A stretch of DNA of 64,000 nt from Atherinomorus stipes. Its lineage: Eukaryota > Chordata > Actinopteri > Atheriniformes > Atherinidae. The notes under the pieces are model-generated. The model searched no databases. It was not told the origin of the DNA and worked only from the letters and a program-made list of their open reading frames with translations. The stretch is taken from the NCBI GenBank assembly GCA_023101725.1, contig JALJCO010010476.1, positions 1,054,001 through 1,118,000 on the forward strand, in the 5' to 3' direction. Position numbers and translations under genes: made by a program. Positions 11,863-24,568 of this stretch are shown one piece after another; positions within the stretch are counted from its first letter, which is position 1, and every line of letters begins with the position of its first letter.

Positions 11863-14800
11863 TAATATGATAAATTACGACTGTGTGACAAAACACAACC
11901 TCCAGTCTTCTGCATGAAAACCAGATTTAAACACACCAGTGCACCTCTGGATCCGCACACCTCTGCTTTCCAACTTAACACACAGGGCACAGTACAAAGT
12001 GCTGGAATTGGACAGAAATTGCTTGCCAAGAAATCAGATAAAAGTTAAGAAGACTCTGTGCCATTTCAGCTTAAATTTTGCATTGACCCATTTATTTTTT
12101 TTTTTTTTTTTTTTTACCTTCGAATATTTGAGCTGGATCTTGAGGAATTCAGACCAGAGGGAGTAAGAAGTGGGAAAAAAATCAGATTTGTGCAGAGTTC
12201 AAAGACTGTTAAAGACTATTAAGTTGCTCATCTGACTGAAACGGACTGTCTCAGCCAGAGAGCACATACGTTGAAGGATTACAAGACAGCTCAGTTATGG
12301 TCGACTGTGCTGCATGGCCTGTGTTAAGAAATTTCATGAATAAAAAACAGCAACTGAACACTGAATGAACGACAGTTCCTTCTCAACATATTATTTATAC
12401 AACAGCACCATCATTAACGTAATTATTTATATTTCTCTAAATTATTCATAAAAAATATTTTGGATAAATCATGGGGAATCGTACTACTCACTGCCATTTT
12501 ATAAAATAAATTAGCCTACAACTAATGCATTAGTTAAGAAAAGAGGTACTGTAAAAGCCAAAAATTTAATTAAACATTATATTTCAACACTAAACAGGAT
12601 AACTCTATTTCTCAACAGAGTCAAGCAGACTCCTTGCTGAAACTTTTTTATTTTGTTACTTGAAGGTCACAGCCTTTAGAGAACTTGTCCATGGTCTTTT
12701 TTGCCAGAATCATAAAAATCCTTCTGTCTGATCGTCACCAGGGAAATCAAGTCACACTACACAGGGCCCACAGGTACAGACTCATTCCTATAATAAGGTA
12801 GACTGAAACCAGTCATGGGCTCAAGTTTTTACCCAACACTTTCCCATAAAACATATTTGCTCAATTTCACTATTTGTACTCATGAAAAAGATAGAACACA
12901 GATGGAAAAAGTGATTGACGCTGACTGTGAGCTACACTTTCTTTTCAACCTATTAAAGGAGTTTGACAGCATGAATGCATGCTATCCAAAATATTCCACT
13001 TGTTTAATTCAAGTAATCAAAATTAAATTGTAACAAGTCAGTTTCAATGTCAAACTATGTTACAACTTGTATTCAATGAAATCAAACATATTGCATCCAC
13101 TGTGTTACAAATATTGTGCCGTTTTCTGTAAGACTATAAGTGATTGTAGTCTGATACACAGGTCATTAAAGACTAAATGCAATCAACAGAAAAAATGCAG
13201 AATGCTTTCTAAATTGTGAGATTTAATGCATTTCCTAAGTGAGAACAGTGTCATTAATGAGAACAGAAACACTAGCAGCTGCTCCAAAGTCTTGCTAAAA
13301 GATTGAAAACAAAAAGTAATTACAGTAAGTGTGTAGGAGGCTCAGAATAATTAAAGATGAGAACACATGGAAACTGACGCACATTAATAAGACTTTGAAA
13401 TGCAGGAGAATGCTATTTCTGTTCAAGTGAAAAATGCAAAAGGCTTCGCAAATAAAGTGAAGAAAGTTAACCAGTCGCAGGCCCAAAAAAGCATTAAGGT
13501 TTAAAATGTAAATGTAAAAGAAGCAGTCTGTTTCATTAGTATGTAAAATAATGGTAACCTAGGCATACTGCTGTATCAGTTAAAAAAAAAAAAAAACATG
13601 TATATATTGGATTGCCTGTGTAATATGTCATCATTTTAAGGTAATCATTAAAACATAGGTGAATTCTAATAAATGTAGACAGTACTGTGTATTTTCTAGA
13701 TAACTCAGCAGTTTATGCCACTAAATTCAAATTGGGAAGGAGATGGAGACTGTAATTGCTTCAGGTTTCCAATACTGAAAAAGGGAAATGCAGCATTTAT
13801 TAATGCCTGCTGATAATTTCAAGTGAAACAGGTTCAGTTACCACTTATGAATTATTATGGTTTTTCACTTCAAAATGATTGCATAATTCTAATTTTCTTT
13901 TGCTTTTTTTTTCAGTTTTACTTTCAGTTTTTGAACATTTATCTTGAACTGGGAAGGCATCAATGGAGAAAAGGAGAAAGGGAAATAGGAAAAAGACATG
14001 GCTCCCATCAGTCACATTCAAAATGTGGACTCGATTAAGGGCTGGACAACTCTGTATGCCTCTGTTTTACTCATTCAGCATCATCATCTGCTGGATTAAT
14101 TAGATGAAATAGTACATTTTAAACCTTTTATCTGTTATCTTTTCCAAATCCTTCAGAGCAGTAGTAATGCCTGAGTTGAATCAAATGATGAATGAAGCTC
14201 AAAGGGATGCAAAATTAAACAACAGATGAATAAAAATTAGGAATCTTAATTTAATGACCCATGATGGTCTTAAGCTTAAATTCCCTTTTTCTAACATTGC
14301 ACCAAAAAAAAAAACAAAACAAAACAAAACAAAAAACCCCCCAGATCTACTGCAGGTTGAGGTTTACATTCAATATAACTCTCCCTACCTCCTTTATCAG
14401 CTCTCAGTCACTTATAAAGCAACATATTAGGGCTGGAGGATATGGAAAAAAAAAAAAAAAAAAATTCAAATTCCACCAGTTTTAAAGCATCTGGACTAAA
14501 AACTGTACAGATGTTCTGTACTGTAGAGATTAGTTAGAGGTGGACAAAAAGGTCACAATAAAAAAAAGACATATTGCAATAATGATATCACAGATAATAA
14601 TATTATTATACAATAATATAACATTATTTTAATGTACTATTAAAATAATAATACATTTTAATTGTATAGTGCTTTTTATAAAACTCAAAGCTGTTGATGG
14701 TCACACAAGAAGTCCCAATCACAGTGAAATCCTCCGTTTGCCAGACTCGATGTCAAGATGCTGTACATCTTCACATAAGATGTACAGCAAAACAAAGCCT

Positions 14801-15218
14801 CTGTAAATTCTGTTTAAATCTCAACTGCTTTTCTAGTTTTGTTTGTTATTCTAATAAACACCGTCTTTTGATAGTTTGAAGCTGATATGCACTGATCTGC
14901 TTTGATCTGTCATGTTCCCTCGTTCACTCGCTCAGTGGAGCTCCACAGGGATGCAGGTCACGTCAAGATATTGCATTTTCTACCGATGTCAATAAATATA
15001 CAAATAGTATCGCAATCAATCAAATCTTATTTATATAGGAAAGTGCTTCACATATTAAAAACAAGTTTATCTCAAACAAACAACACACATACGCATGCCT
15101 ACACACACATACTCTCTCTCATATGCACAAGGATCAAAACCTTAAACCTAAAAACAGTAACAATAAGACCAGTATACATAAATGATTTTACTAAATCATG
15201 GTTAAAAGCGGGTTTTTT

Positions 15219-15220
<2 letters not shown>
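11563..15220. other. Non-coding AT-rich stretch
   Basis: No exon recognised. It contains A- and T-homopolymers (about 11825, 12097, 13581, 14447), a CAAAA array near 14315 and AT-rich simple sequence at 14580-14670. Confidence 0.5.
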
Positions 15221-15290
<70 letters not shown>

Positions 15291-15296
15291 AGGTTT

Positions 15297-15346
<50 letters not shown>

Positions 15347-15423
15347 CTGCGGGCTTGGGATTGGGGCTTAGGGGGGTGGGGGGTTTAGAGTTGGGGGGGG
15401 GGGGGTTGGGGGGGGGGGGGGGT

Positions 15424-15472
<49 letters not shown>
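15221..15472 (+). repeat. Extreme poly-G tract
   Basis: Runs of 69 G (15221-15289), 38 G (15307-15344) and about 49 G (15424-15472), separated only by T runs and short G/T-rich spacers, all on one strand. The glycine-rich frame that crosses it is a by-product, not a protein. Confidence 0.95.
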
Positions 15473-15473
<1 letters not shown>

Positions 15474-16566
15474 GGTCAGTGATCAAAACAGAATTGTAAA
15501 AAAAAAAGGAAAAATAAATAGATGAAAAGATAAAGACCACCCTATAAAGGAATAAAACCTAATTATAAACCAGTAAACCAAAAAGGTACTGTAGGTCTTG
15601 AGCAGTAAGATATAAACTATACAATATGGCAAACCCCTACAATATATCCAGTTAATACATTTTATCCTAAACTGGCCTTGCTAAGTTTTTTATTTAGCCT
15701 GTCTCTTTGTTTTGTTTTCTTTTTCAAAATAAGGTTACAATGAGCTTTTCCACTGTGCACTTCTTTTTGCATTACTAGGCTGTCTCTTCTTCATCAGACC
15801 CTGTTCACTATCTAATAATCAATAAAACAAGTGCTCCACAACACTTCTCTGATGGCTGATAATGTTGACTGAACAGACCCAGATAAAGGCTAACTGCATA
15901 CTGTATTTATTTGTTGTAAAACAAAATAATAAAAAGTAAACCTATGGGGCAACAATTCAAATACTCTTATTAACATTTATAACAGCATTTGACATCAATG
16001 GGTGTGATTAAGACCAAACAAGGAGGTGTAATTTTTTTCATTAAAAATAAATGTGTAATTAATCCCTTATTTGAGTGATAAACTGTCAAAAAAATGTTTA
16101 CTTTTATTCTTTCTGCATTTAAATTAAACTTAAATTTTCTAGTTTTTCTTGTTTAATGACAAGACAATCTCTAGTGTACAGGAACAACTTCGAGGAGAAT
16201 TAAAAAATGCTGGGCATCAAAACGCCAGTAGCCTATGGTGTATTACTGTACAAAAAGGGAATAAAAAAATTAGACCATGTGGACTTTATAAACCGTTACG
16301 ATTTTTTGGTCTCTTATCTATTGGTTTTATTGCCTAAACCAAACAAAGGGTGCTGGTTGAAAGGCCTACTGTGGGTTTCAATCAAAATTACAAGACAAAC
16401 TGTTATATTACTTTCTAAATAACTCACAGAACATTGATTACGAGAATATTTAGTTGAATTACATTTGGAAGTTGATGTTTATCTAAACAAAATCAATCAG
16501 AGCTCGGTGTATTCAGTGGACATCGATGGCATTTACAACAATGTATTCAAAACCTTGTACTACCAC
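15473..16566. other. Non-coding, nothing recognised
   Basis: AT-rich DNA with no recognisable exon or complete transposon. The stretch around 16150-16440 has overlapping short frames with no family resemblance. Confidence 0.45.
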
Positions 16567-16570
16567 GTAA

Positions 16571-17208
16571 AGGAGTCATCACCCGGAAATCCCACTGTTT
16601 CATGTTAAAAACATGTGTTGGTATAAGACGTCAGTTAAAACATGCTGGAAACTCGGGAATGTAAAGTAGCTTCGTTTTTCCATGTGGGATCTTTGTTCAC
16701 ACCAGAATCGGCCACAAGAGCGCACACTTCACAGTACGTGATTTTGCTCCTCCTCCAACATCAGTTTAGGACTTCTTACAGAAGCACACCTCTCTTCCAC
16801 CACCTGAAATCAGCTAATTAGCTATTAATCAGATATTAATGACAAGCTTTGTCCAAGAGGAGAAACAGTGTGTGTTGTTGTTGGAGTAAATTCACATCAA
16901 ACATTCGTTCATTATGTTCATTAGAGTCCAGCCCTTTTAGTCCGCGTATTCTCTCTCTCAACCGTGCTGTTACATTTTATCACGTTTTTCTCTGTTGGGA
17001 CATCATTGTCATCATTTCCCTTGGCACGGTCCATCCTGAGTAAACTCTGTTTTGGTTTGTGATGCTTGCCAGCCTTCCCTCAATGTTTACAGCTAAACAT
17101 CACAGCTACCTCACACCACGTGAATACAGATAAGTCTAATTCCCGTGCATGCCCTCGCGAGAAAAAAAAAAAAGAGGGTTATGAAGGAAATACCAGGTTG
17201 TGACACCT
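16571..17208. mobile_element. piggyBac-like non-autonomous element, copy 2
   Basis: It aligns end to end with the element at 975-1979: GTCATCACCCGGAAATCCCA at the left, TTTTTCTCTGTTGGGACATC in the middle and TGTGACACCT at the right. It is shorter (about 640 bp) and lacks the first copy's inner duplication. The flanking TTAA has decayed to GTAA and TCAA. Confidence 0.65.
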
Positions 17209-17879
17209 TCAAGTTAGGGCCCAACAGCATTGGTGTCACTTTACAGACCGGGTGGATATGTCCATCTGATTGAATCTGCTATAATTCTATCATTTCCATA
17301 AAGAAAACCTCACCATTACTGTGGCACACTGAAACTATAAAAGGCAATGCAAGCAGTCTATAACCAAGCGTCACCAAACAAAATTATAAACCTACTGCTG
17401 GCAACAAACTCAATTCATACACTAAATGAATCATAACATCCTCAAGGGAAAAGCCTCTATTCAACCTTGAGTCATATGACTGTATAACCAGTCAGAGTCA
17501 CTGAGGTACAATACTATTACAAGGGGGGCAATTCTGTTATGTCCCACATGAATCACCCTCCACATGTCAAAATACCAGAGTAACTCAGAAGAGAATAGGA
17601 GCCATTTCATTACATAGTCCTGCCCAGCTGCTTGTGCAAGCAGATATCTAATTATGTGGCATAAAATCAGTCCATTTAAACATGGAAATGTGGCTGAAAG
17701 GGGGATGTAATGAAATTCAAACTTAGCATAAACATGAATGAAAGTAGTGTCAAGCTGCTAGATGGGGGCTTGTTTGGTATTTCAAAAACTATCTTTTAGG
17801 CTTTACAGACCCCCGAAATGCCAGCTTCGTATTGGATGAGAGGCTGGTTTGATGAAATATTTGTGAATTTAGGCCAGAG

Positions 17880-18630
17880 TTTGACTTCGTGTGGACGGGA
17901 CCTTAAAAAAGCTTCTCAAACAAACAAACAAACAAACAAACAAACAAACAATAAACAAAGAAAAGAAAAAAAAATACAGTGATGTGTTACACTCAATATT
18001 TTGTTTAAACAATATAAAAGCAGGAATCGTTCTAGCAACAATTTAGACCACTTGGCATCAAATAAGCATCATTTACACATAAAAGTATCGCTGCTTATCA
18101 TATTCATGTCTTTAGTTCGACAGCCTACTTATCATTTCACAACAATAGTCACATCTCAGGCTGGTTACTGGTTTCTAAATTGTTTACCAAAATCATCAAA
18201 TCCTAATCCAATAGAGCACCTTAACCTTAACAGTGCATCACAGTGCAATGATTTCTAGCTAAACTGCTATTATTACTTTGACTGAAAAGAATAGTTTTGT
18301 TTTTTTTACACTATAAAATCTGTCAAATTTCCAAGAAATCTAACAAAACTGTTGCATTCTGAGCTGACAACCGGAAAGCTGCTGAAGGAGATGAATCCAG
18401 AAGCTCGTCCTCAACAGAGGCCTCTGTATGCAACATCATGGAAACAAAAGTTATCAGAATCAGGTGGATCACTAAAATGGCCTTCTGATAGCCAGTTTTC
18501 TTACCAGCACACTCGAGTTTTAGAGCATTTTTGTTTTGACATTTACAAACAGATAATAAGACTTTTTCTATCAATATTCTGTATTGTGTTATATAACTGT
18601 AGAGGCTGCAAACAGAGAAGAACTACAGTA
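17880..18630 (+). mobile_element. Decayed Tc1-like fragment
   Basis: Contains CTGGTTACTGGTTTCTAAAT and AATCCTAATCCAATAGAGCA (about 18160-18220), resembling the end of a Tc1 transposase gene where NPIEHL is encoded, and it is surrounded by similarly decayed sequence. A CAAA microsatellite lies at 17917-17955. Boundaries are approximate. Confidence 0.4.
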
Positions 18631-18639
18631 TAATCATTA

Positions 18640-20500
18640 ACTGTATAACTGTACGGTGGAAAATCTGTGTGCTGTCGCCCACTAGCCTTCAGCCATTCTC
18701 AAATAGGTCAGAAGATGTTTTACATTTCTTGGTAAATAACGTGTAGAGAAGGAGCTGGCAGAAACACAGAAAATATCCTGTGCTCATGCCAGCTAATCAT
18801 TAGCAAATCCACACACTATTTTGGACATGTAAACACTACACTGTTGTTTTAACTTCATACTGAAGCAATTGTTACCCTCAGCAGATACAATTTACTGTGT
18901 ATATCCTGCCAAGAACGATACAGATCTGTAGGCAAAAGCTGCATTTCTGTATAGAATGTAATGGAATGCCAGTTTGAATTAAGTCAATGGCAACTTTTTT
19001 ACCTCTCTAGCTGCTCCAAAAACATCCCATGCAATATTTATTGAAAGCAAAAAGCTTGATACAAAAGACATTGACAACCTTTCAATAAATGCAGATGGTA
19101 AGCCCAGTGCAGCGAGGGAGGCAACACTGACTAAGCAAAGATACAGTACTTTAAACAGGGGATTAAGGCTTTAAACTCCCTAGACTATACCTTGCAGAAA
19201 TGTGATTAGTGAGAGCAGTCAGTAAGCACACACAGACACAGACATGTAATTATGAGCAGCGTAAAGCTCAACTGCAAAAGATGCTTTTAGATGCACAGGC
19301 ACGCTGGCAAAGAACGGTATACTCATTACCAGGCGATGGACATGTAACAAAAACCCAGCACAAGGCTAATAAGAAAAAAGGATTAGAGTTGCATTTAGAT
19401 AGTTTACTATCTTTCAATGGCAGCAAGACATGCAGCCCCTCATGAGATGTTTTCTAACTTTTGATTTTAAAGTTTAAAGCTTTTCTAAATATTTTTTATC
19501 AGTGTTTGAACAAGAAAGACAATATTTAAGTCAAGTGTAGCATGAAGGTGTGCGGTTTTACAAAGGTAGACATAGCATGACATGAATATAAACTAGAGCA
19601 TGTTTCTTTTAGAAGTCTTTTGTTGCCTGACAGAAATGTTCTTGTGCGATTAAAGGAAGAAACATTGTTACCCCGTTTTAAGTGACCTTAAAACTGAGGA
19701 TGAGCACATGGTTGTTGATGCCATTTGTCTCTTTACTGGGCTGAGGTGGACATGAGACCTGTACGGGATTTATCTCGCCTCTCTTGCCTGATGTTAGCTG
19801 GAATTAACGCCAGTCCAGAATAGAGTGACTCAGTCTGGAAATTAGCAAATAAAAGAATAGATGTTGCCCTAACATTGTAAGTCCTGGCGAGCAATCAATA
19901 AAGACAATTAAGTTTCCAGGTACATTTTGTCAGAGGAGCATCTTTCATTGCTGGACAATATTATCAATAGAACGAGAGGAAAAGTTGCAAGTTAGCACCA
20001 AGGAACAGGCAAAACATCAAGACCCGTCTAAGAGGCACGAGGACATAAATGGAAATAAGATTTCACAAAACATCTGCTAAAAGTTTATAATTCAACCTCG
20101 TGCTGGGCCATCCTCATCCTCCAGATGGACAATCTACGCATTTCTAACGGGGAGTGCAGGGGTGACAGCTCTGCCAAACAGGACGGAGATCAGTGTTGTG
20201 CTCAGCGGGATTGCGCCTAAGTAGCCGCATCTCTACAGACCCAGATGGGTGCAACCCTAACGCACTTAAGCAGAGATCAAAGCTCCTAATGAAGAAGGAC
20301 ACTCGAGACGAGTGCACCGAAGCCAGGAAGGACACATGATGTGAGGACGGACGAATTCCACCTCCCCTCCCCACACGCACACAATGCAGAAATTTTTAAA
20401 AAGTCGAGCCAAGCCTGCACGCTGAATTTCGTAGGACACGAGACGCTCAGTCTTTACTGCACTTGGATGGAAAAGACAATAACCATGATTACTGCACCTA
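18640..20500. other. Non-coding; likely intron downstream of 20502
   Basis: No coding exon recognised. If the donor at 20502 is used, this is the start of that transcript's first intron. The 20.1-20.5 kb portion is richer in CpG than the rest. Confidence 0.4.
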
Positions 20501-20501
20501 C

Positions 20502-20700
20502 CTCACTCAGTGTCTCCATCCCACTCACGCTCGCGGTACTGGTGATACGCTCCTGCTTTGCTTCAGCATCCCGAAGCACTGCTGGTCTACTCCAGAGGAG
20601 AGAGACGACAGTGACGCAATGAGGCTGACGTGTCGATTGACGAAAGGAGCCCACCAATCAGGATGTAATCCGATAAATTCCTCACCAATCCACTCAAGTG
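20502..20700 (-). promoter_or_regulatory. Candidate CCAAT/CRE promoter with first exon
   Basis: Two CCAAT boxes at 20654-20658 and 20685-20689 are exactly 31 bp apart, the spacing favoured by tandem NF-Y sites. CRE-like TGACGCAAT (20612) and TGACGTG (20627) lie between them and a strong minus-strand donor GTGAG|GTAGGT ending at 20502, with a small ATG frame (METLSE) just before the donor. The region has more CpG than its surroundings. Downstream of XIRP2 in mammals, in the same orientation, is B3GALT1, which has 5' non-coding exons; this could be one, but no coding sequence in the window proves it. Confidence 0.4.
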
Positions 20701-21019
20701 GAGAAAGTGAAGGCTGCACTCAGACAATAGTAGCAAGGTAGATTGACGCTGTTGGAGAATTTATGGCCAACTCGTTCAAACTATTTCTTGTCAAAACGTT
20801 TATGCTGCAGACGTGACAGCTGGATGAACATAAGTGTGTCCTGAGGTGTCTGATTATTATTATAGCTGACCGAAGAGAATATAAGATCCTTTAAAGGGTA
20901 CAGACATGTTTCTACTGTTAGTTTACTCATTGTTAAAATATCTGTGTAGTTTTTGCTGCCCTTAAAGGTGAAAGACAACAGGCTGAATTTAAGATAAACA
21001 ATTATTTAGAAGTTTGAAT

Positions 21020-22150
21020 TCCACTGCACAAACTTTTCTGTTTGATGTTGACAGTTTGACTGTTTGATATTGTGAGGGAATTTTGACCCACTCTTCATTA
21101 CAATATTGCTTCGGTTCATTCAGGTTTGCAGCCATTTGAAAAAAAATTTTTCAGCCACTGTGTTGAAGATTTGCTGCTGTATGTGTTGGGATCATTGCTG
21201 TTGCATGTTTCAGTATTGGTGAGCTTCAACTAGATGGATGGTCTCACATTTGCCTCTTGAATACTAAACAGACGAGTTTGTGTTTGACTCAATGACTGTA
21301 AGATGTCCACGTCCTGTGGTTGCAAAATAAGGCCAATTTATCACCCCTCCACTAATGTGCGTGACAGTTTGTATAAGGTGTTTGTGCTGACACGTGCAGT
21401 GTTTGGTCTTATCTTTTTAAAGGATGTTGTGTCAGAAGTCTTGGGGTTTAACTGTAAAGTCTGAGATGTAGCTTTATTTTTTCCAGTTTCTCTAAGCAGG
21501 GGTATGCTACCCTGGTTTTTGGTGTTTCTCTGGTTTACACCTGATTGAAATTAAATGAATCCAACAACTAATCGAGTTTTGCTTAGTGAGTCATCAATTT
21601 AAATCAGGTGTGTTGAAAGAGAGAAGCATCACACTTGCAGGATTGCAGCTCTTGAGAAACTTAGTAGCCTCCCCTGCTCTTGGGATTGAACAGTCTATTT
21701 TTGGGATGAACTTCCAGGGTCATCCACCCTTAGGAGGATAAACAGCTGTCTTGAATGTCTTCAGTGTGAAAATAACCCTCCTTGCTGTATATAATCTAGA
21801 TTATTTAGAAATACCCTTTAAAAATCTTTCTACACTGATGAGCAGCATTTGCTTTTCTAAGTTCATTGCTGATGTAGTTCCACCTTAGTGTTGTATTTAC
21901 TCACACCTAAATGTTCCAGGTCAGCAAAATGTCCAAACCTTATTGGATACTATTCACCCACTTAAGCAAATAACGGTGTATTAGTTTGGCACACACTGCT
22001 TCAACGTTTTGTCTTATAATGTAATATCACATGTCCTGTTGTTCATCTGAGGTTATATTTGCCTAATCTGAGGATGAAGAACCCAGGTTTTTTTGTACTA
22101 TTAGGAAAACAAAAATTCAGATTTGAAGGAGGATGTATGCTTTTCCCCAG
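21020..22150 (-). mobile_element. Decayed Tc1-like element with nested MITE
   Basis: The minus strand carries remnants of a Tc1-family transposase. The plus-strand text GTGAGGGAATTTTGACCCAC (21074), ATCATTGCTGTTGCATG and CATCTGAGGTTATATTTGCC (22045) matches, in reverse, a common fish element also present at 45490-46440. The frame is broken many times. A palindromic MITE interrupts it at about 21496-21660. Confidence 0.6.
21496..21660. mobile_element. Palindromic MITE nested in Tc1 relic
   Basis: Inverted arms carrying ACACCTGATTGAAAT and, reversed, ACACCTGATTTAAAT around a short centre, with Tc1-like sequence resuming on each side. Family-related to the copies at 3829-4022 and 50196-50402. 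Confidence 0.5.
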
Positions 22151-22930
22151 AATGAATGTTTTACTTAATGCTTCAAATGTAAACATTGCCGTCTCCCCTT
22201 TCTTGTAATTAAATAAAATACATTTTGTATTGCAGTTTTACAGAACATCAGTCAGCATACTGTAGTATTAGCTCAGACATGTTCACACAAAGGAGCAGTA
22301 AGAGGATGAACAAGCACTTTAGACTTAAGTTTATTTTAGTCTTGCTTTCAAAATTCAGTTTAGGGGCACGCAGCATGACGCTGCACAAGAATCAGACATT
22401 TCCTTTTTTTAAAGGCTTACACCATATGAGAACGATTGCTTGATCTACTTTTAATACACCTGTGATTTGTGCTCCAAAATCCCCTCCAGGGTAAGGACTG
22501 CATGTAAAGAAGATTATTCTAAAAGGCCTGTTGGGGATATGCTGACCTTGTCCTGGCTGCTCTCGGTGTCTCTACACATATGATAAACTCTGTGACTGTA
22601 CTCTTTATTCGTGTCTCATATGGATGCACGGTGGCATGGTTATGATAATTCGGTATAAGTTCTATGATAATGCGAGGAGGAGTCATTGTTTACTGTGGAG
22701 TTATTGAAAATGCAAGCACATATCGTAGAAGAGGGAGGATGGACAGGCAAGCTGAAAGCAGTTGTTGACATCCAGTGAGTCAGATTACATTAAGAATGCC
22801 ATGTACATTTAGTCAACGAGAAGGCAAAGGGTTTTTTTTCTACTAGGAAAGATTTGAGTACTTAGCCTAAGAGAAATTATCAGAATAAAAAAAAGGAAAG
22901 CAGACAAGAAAAGACAAAACAATGAAATTG
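22151..22930. other. Non-coding, nothing recognised
   Basis: Short chance frames only. No element with clear ends is visible. Confidence 0.4.
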
Positions 22931-22935
22931 AACAT

Positions 22936-22941
22936 TTTATT
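22936..22941 (-). terminator. Candidate xirp2 polyadenylation signal
   Basis: AATAAA on the minus strand (context GGCAATAAAATG), followed within 15-35 bases by a T/G-rich stretch (TTTCATTGTTTTGTC). It is the best-placed signal I see after the stop at 23863 and would give a 3' UTR of roughly 0.9 kb. It is a motif match only. Confidence 0.35.
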
Positions 22942-22944
22942 GCC

Positions 22945-23862
22945 TTCAGAACAGCAATACAGTAAGTGAACCAGCCTGATAGCATGACATAATCAGAAAT
23001 GTTCTTGTACAAAGCAAGGTATGTCTAATCTAAAAAATAGGATACAAATGTTTATATTATATACTTTCAATATTATAAATAAAATTATTCCAAGATGATT
23101 TTAGTAGTCTGCACACCAGGTGCAAAGAAAAGGCAAATGCAAAAATGTTATGTTGAAAGGTAAACCTGACAAAACCATACAAAAGCAGAGTCAACAGACT
23201 GAAACTGTTTTAATGAAATGGCATGCATTCCTAAAAAAATGGAGAGGTCGCAATAAACCAGTTCACTTTAGAATAAAACAAATGGGGTGATAAAAAAAGA
23301 ATAAACTGATTTGGATGTAATTATTGGATGCCTTGCTGTGTGATGTTCAAGAGCAGTGGGAACTGTCAAGTTTGGACATCCGACTGACTTAAACATAACA
23401 GCGTTGTGTTACTATCTTCCAAATTAGTCTTGAAGTTGTTTCCTAGCCCTGATAAGTTGAACAAATAGCTCACTTGCTTGTAAGACAAATGCAGCTTGAC
23501 TGCTGATTACCAGGAAAAAATAAACAGTGAATGAAAAATGACACACTGGATAAACCAGTCAGCTCAGGCACACTGCTTCAGGTCTGCACCCACATTCTCC
23601 ACTTAACCAACATCAACCTTTCCTACACTTTCTATAACAACCTGCTTTTCCCACACCATTTACAAATATATACACAGTTTTCTTTCATTCTCTTACTTGT
23701 CTTGTTTCCCCTTTTAAATCACTTAACTGCACGACCTTCAAATAAACACTTCCTGATTTAAACCGAAAGGACAGTTTTTTTTTTTACTAGTAATACTTTA
23801 CTATTCAGTCTCTTGTGCTTTGAGTATATTTGACTAAAATCTGCACTTGGGAAAATTCTGTT
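22945..23862 (-). other. Probable xirp2 3' UTR, LIM isoform
   Basis: AT-rich sequence after the stop of the last exon, with no credible coding frame and no obvious transposon. It is assigned as 3' UTR only by position between the stop and the candidate AATAAA. Confidence 0.4.
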
Positions 23863-24329
<467 letters not shown>

Positions 24330-24437
24330 TCAATAAGAGACACTACAAAAAACAAACAAACAAAAAAAGAGTACCAAATGCTAACACTCTAAATATGCAA
24401 TGTCTTACCAACCAGGGTAAAGAAAAAAGAGCTTTAC

Positions 24438-24568
24438 CTTAATGCATTATTACAGTGTTCACAGCGGAAACAGGATTTATGGTACTTTTTTTTGTCCACT
24501 ATCAGAGCATCCATCGGATAAGCTCTCCTCCGACAAACCGTGCAGAGCTCCGACTTCGGAACTCGAAC
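24438..24568 (-). CDS. xirp2: XIRP2 LIM-domain exon, first zinc finger
   Basis: A 131-nt exon with acceptor GAAACAG and donor TTAAG|GTAAAG, entering in phase 0 and leaving after two bases. It encodes VRVPKSELCTVCRRRAYPMD, then ALIVDKKKYHKSCFRCEHCN and NALR/S. The LIM pattern is clear: C-x2-C-x17-H-x2-C for the first zinc, then C-x2-C opening the second. The sequence resembles the EPLIN/XIRP2 type of LIM domain (single LIM in an actin-associated protein). In mammals this module belongs to short XIRP2 isoforms that skip the Xin-repeat exon. Entry in phase 0 fits direct joining to the exon ending at 37671; it does not fit the phase-1 end of the giant exon. Confidence 0.88.

Noticed and set aside
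15221..15472. Telomeric or interstitial telomere repeat
   Set aside because: No TTAGGG units; only G homopolymers with T runs.
14902..15525. 207-codon frame rich in glycine
   Set aside because: Created by the poly-G tract; no coding features outside it.
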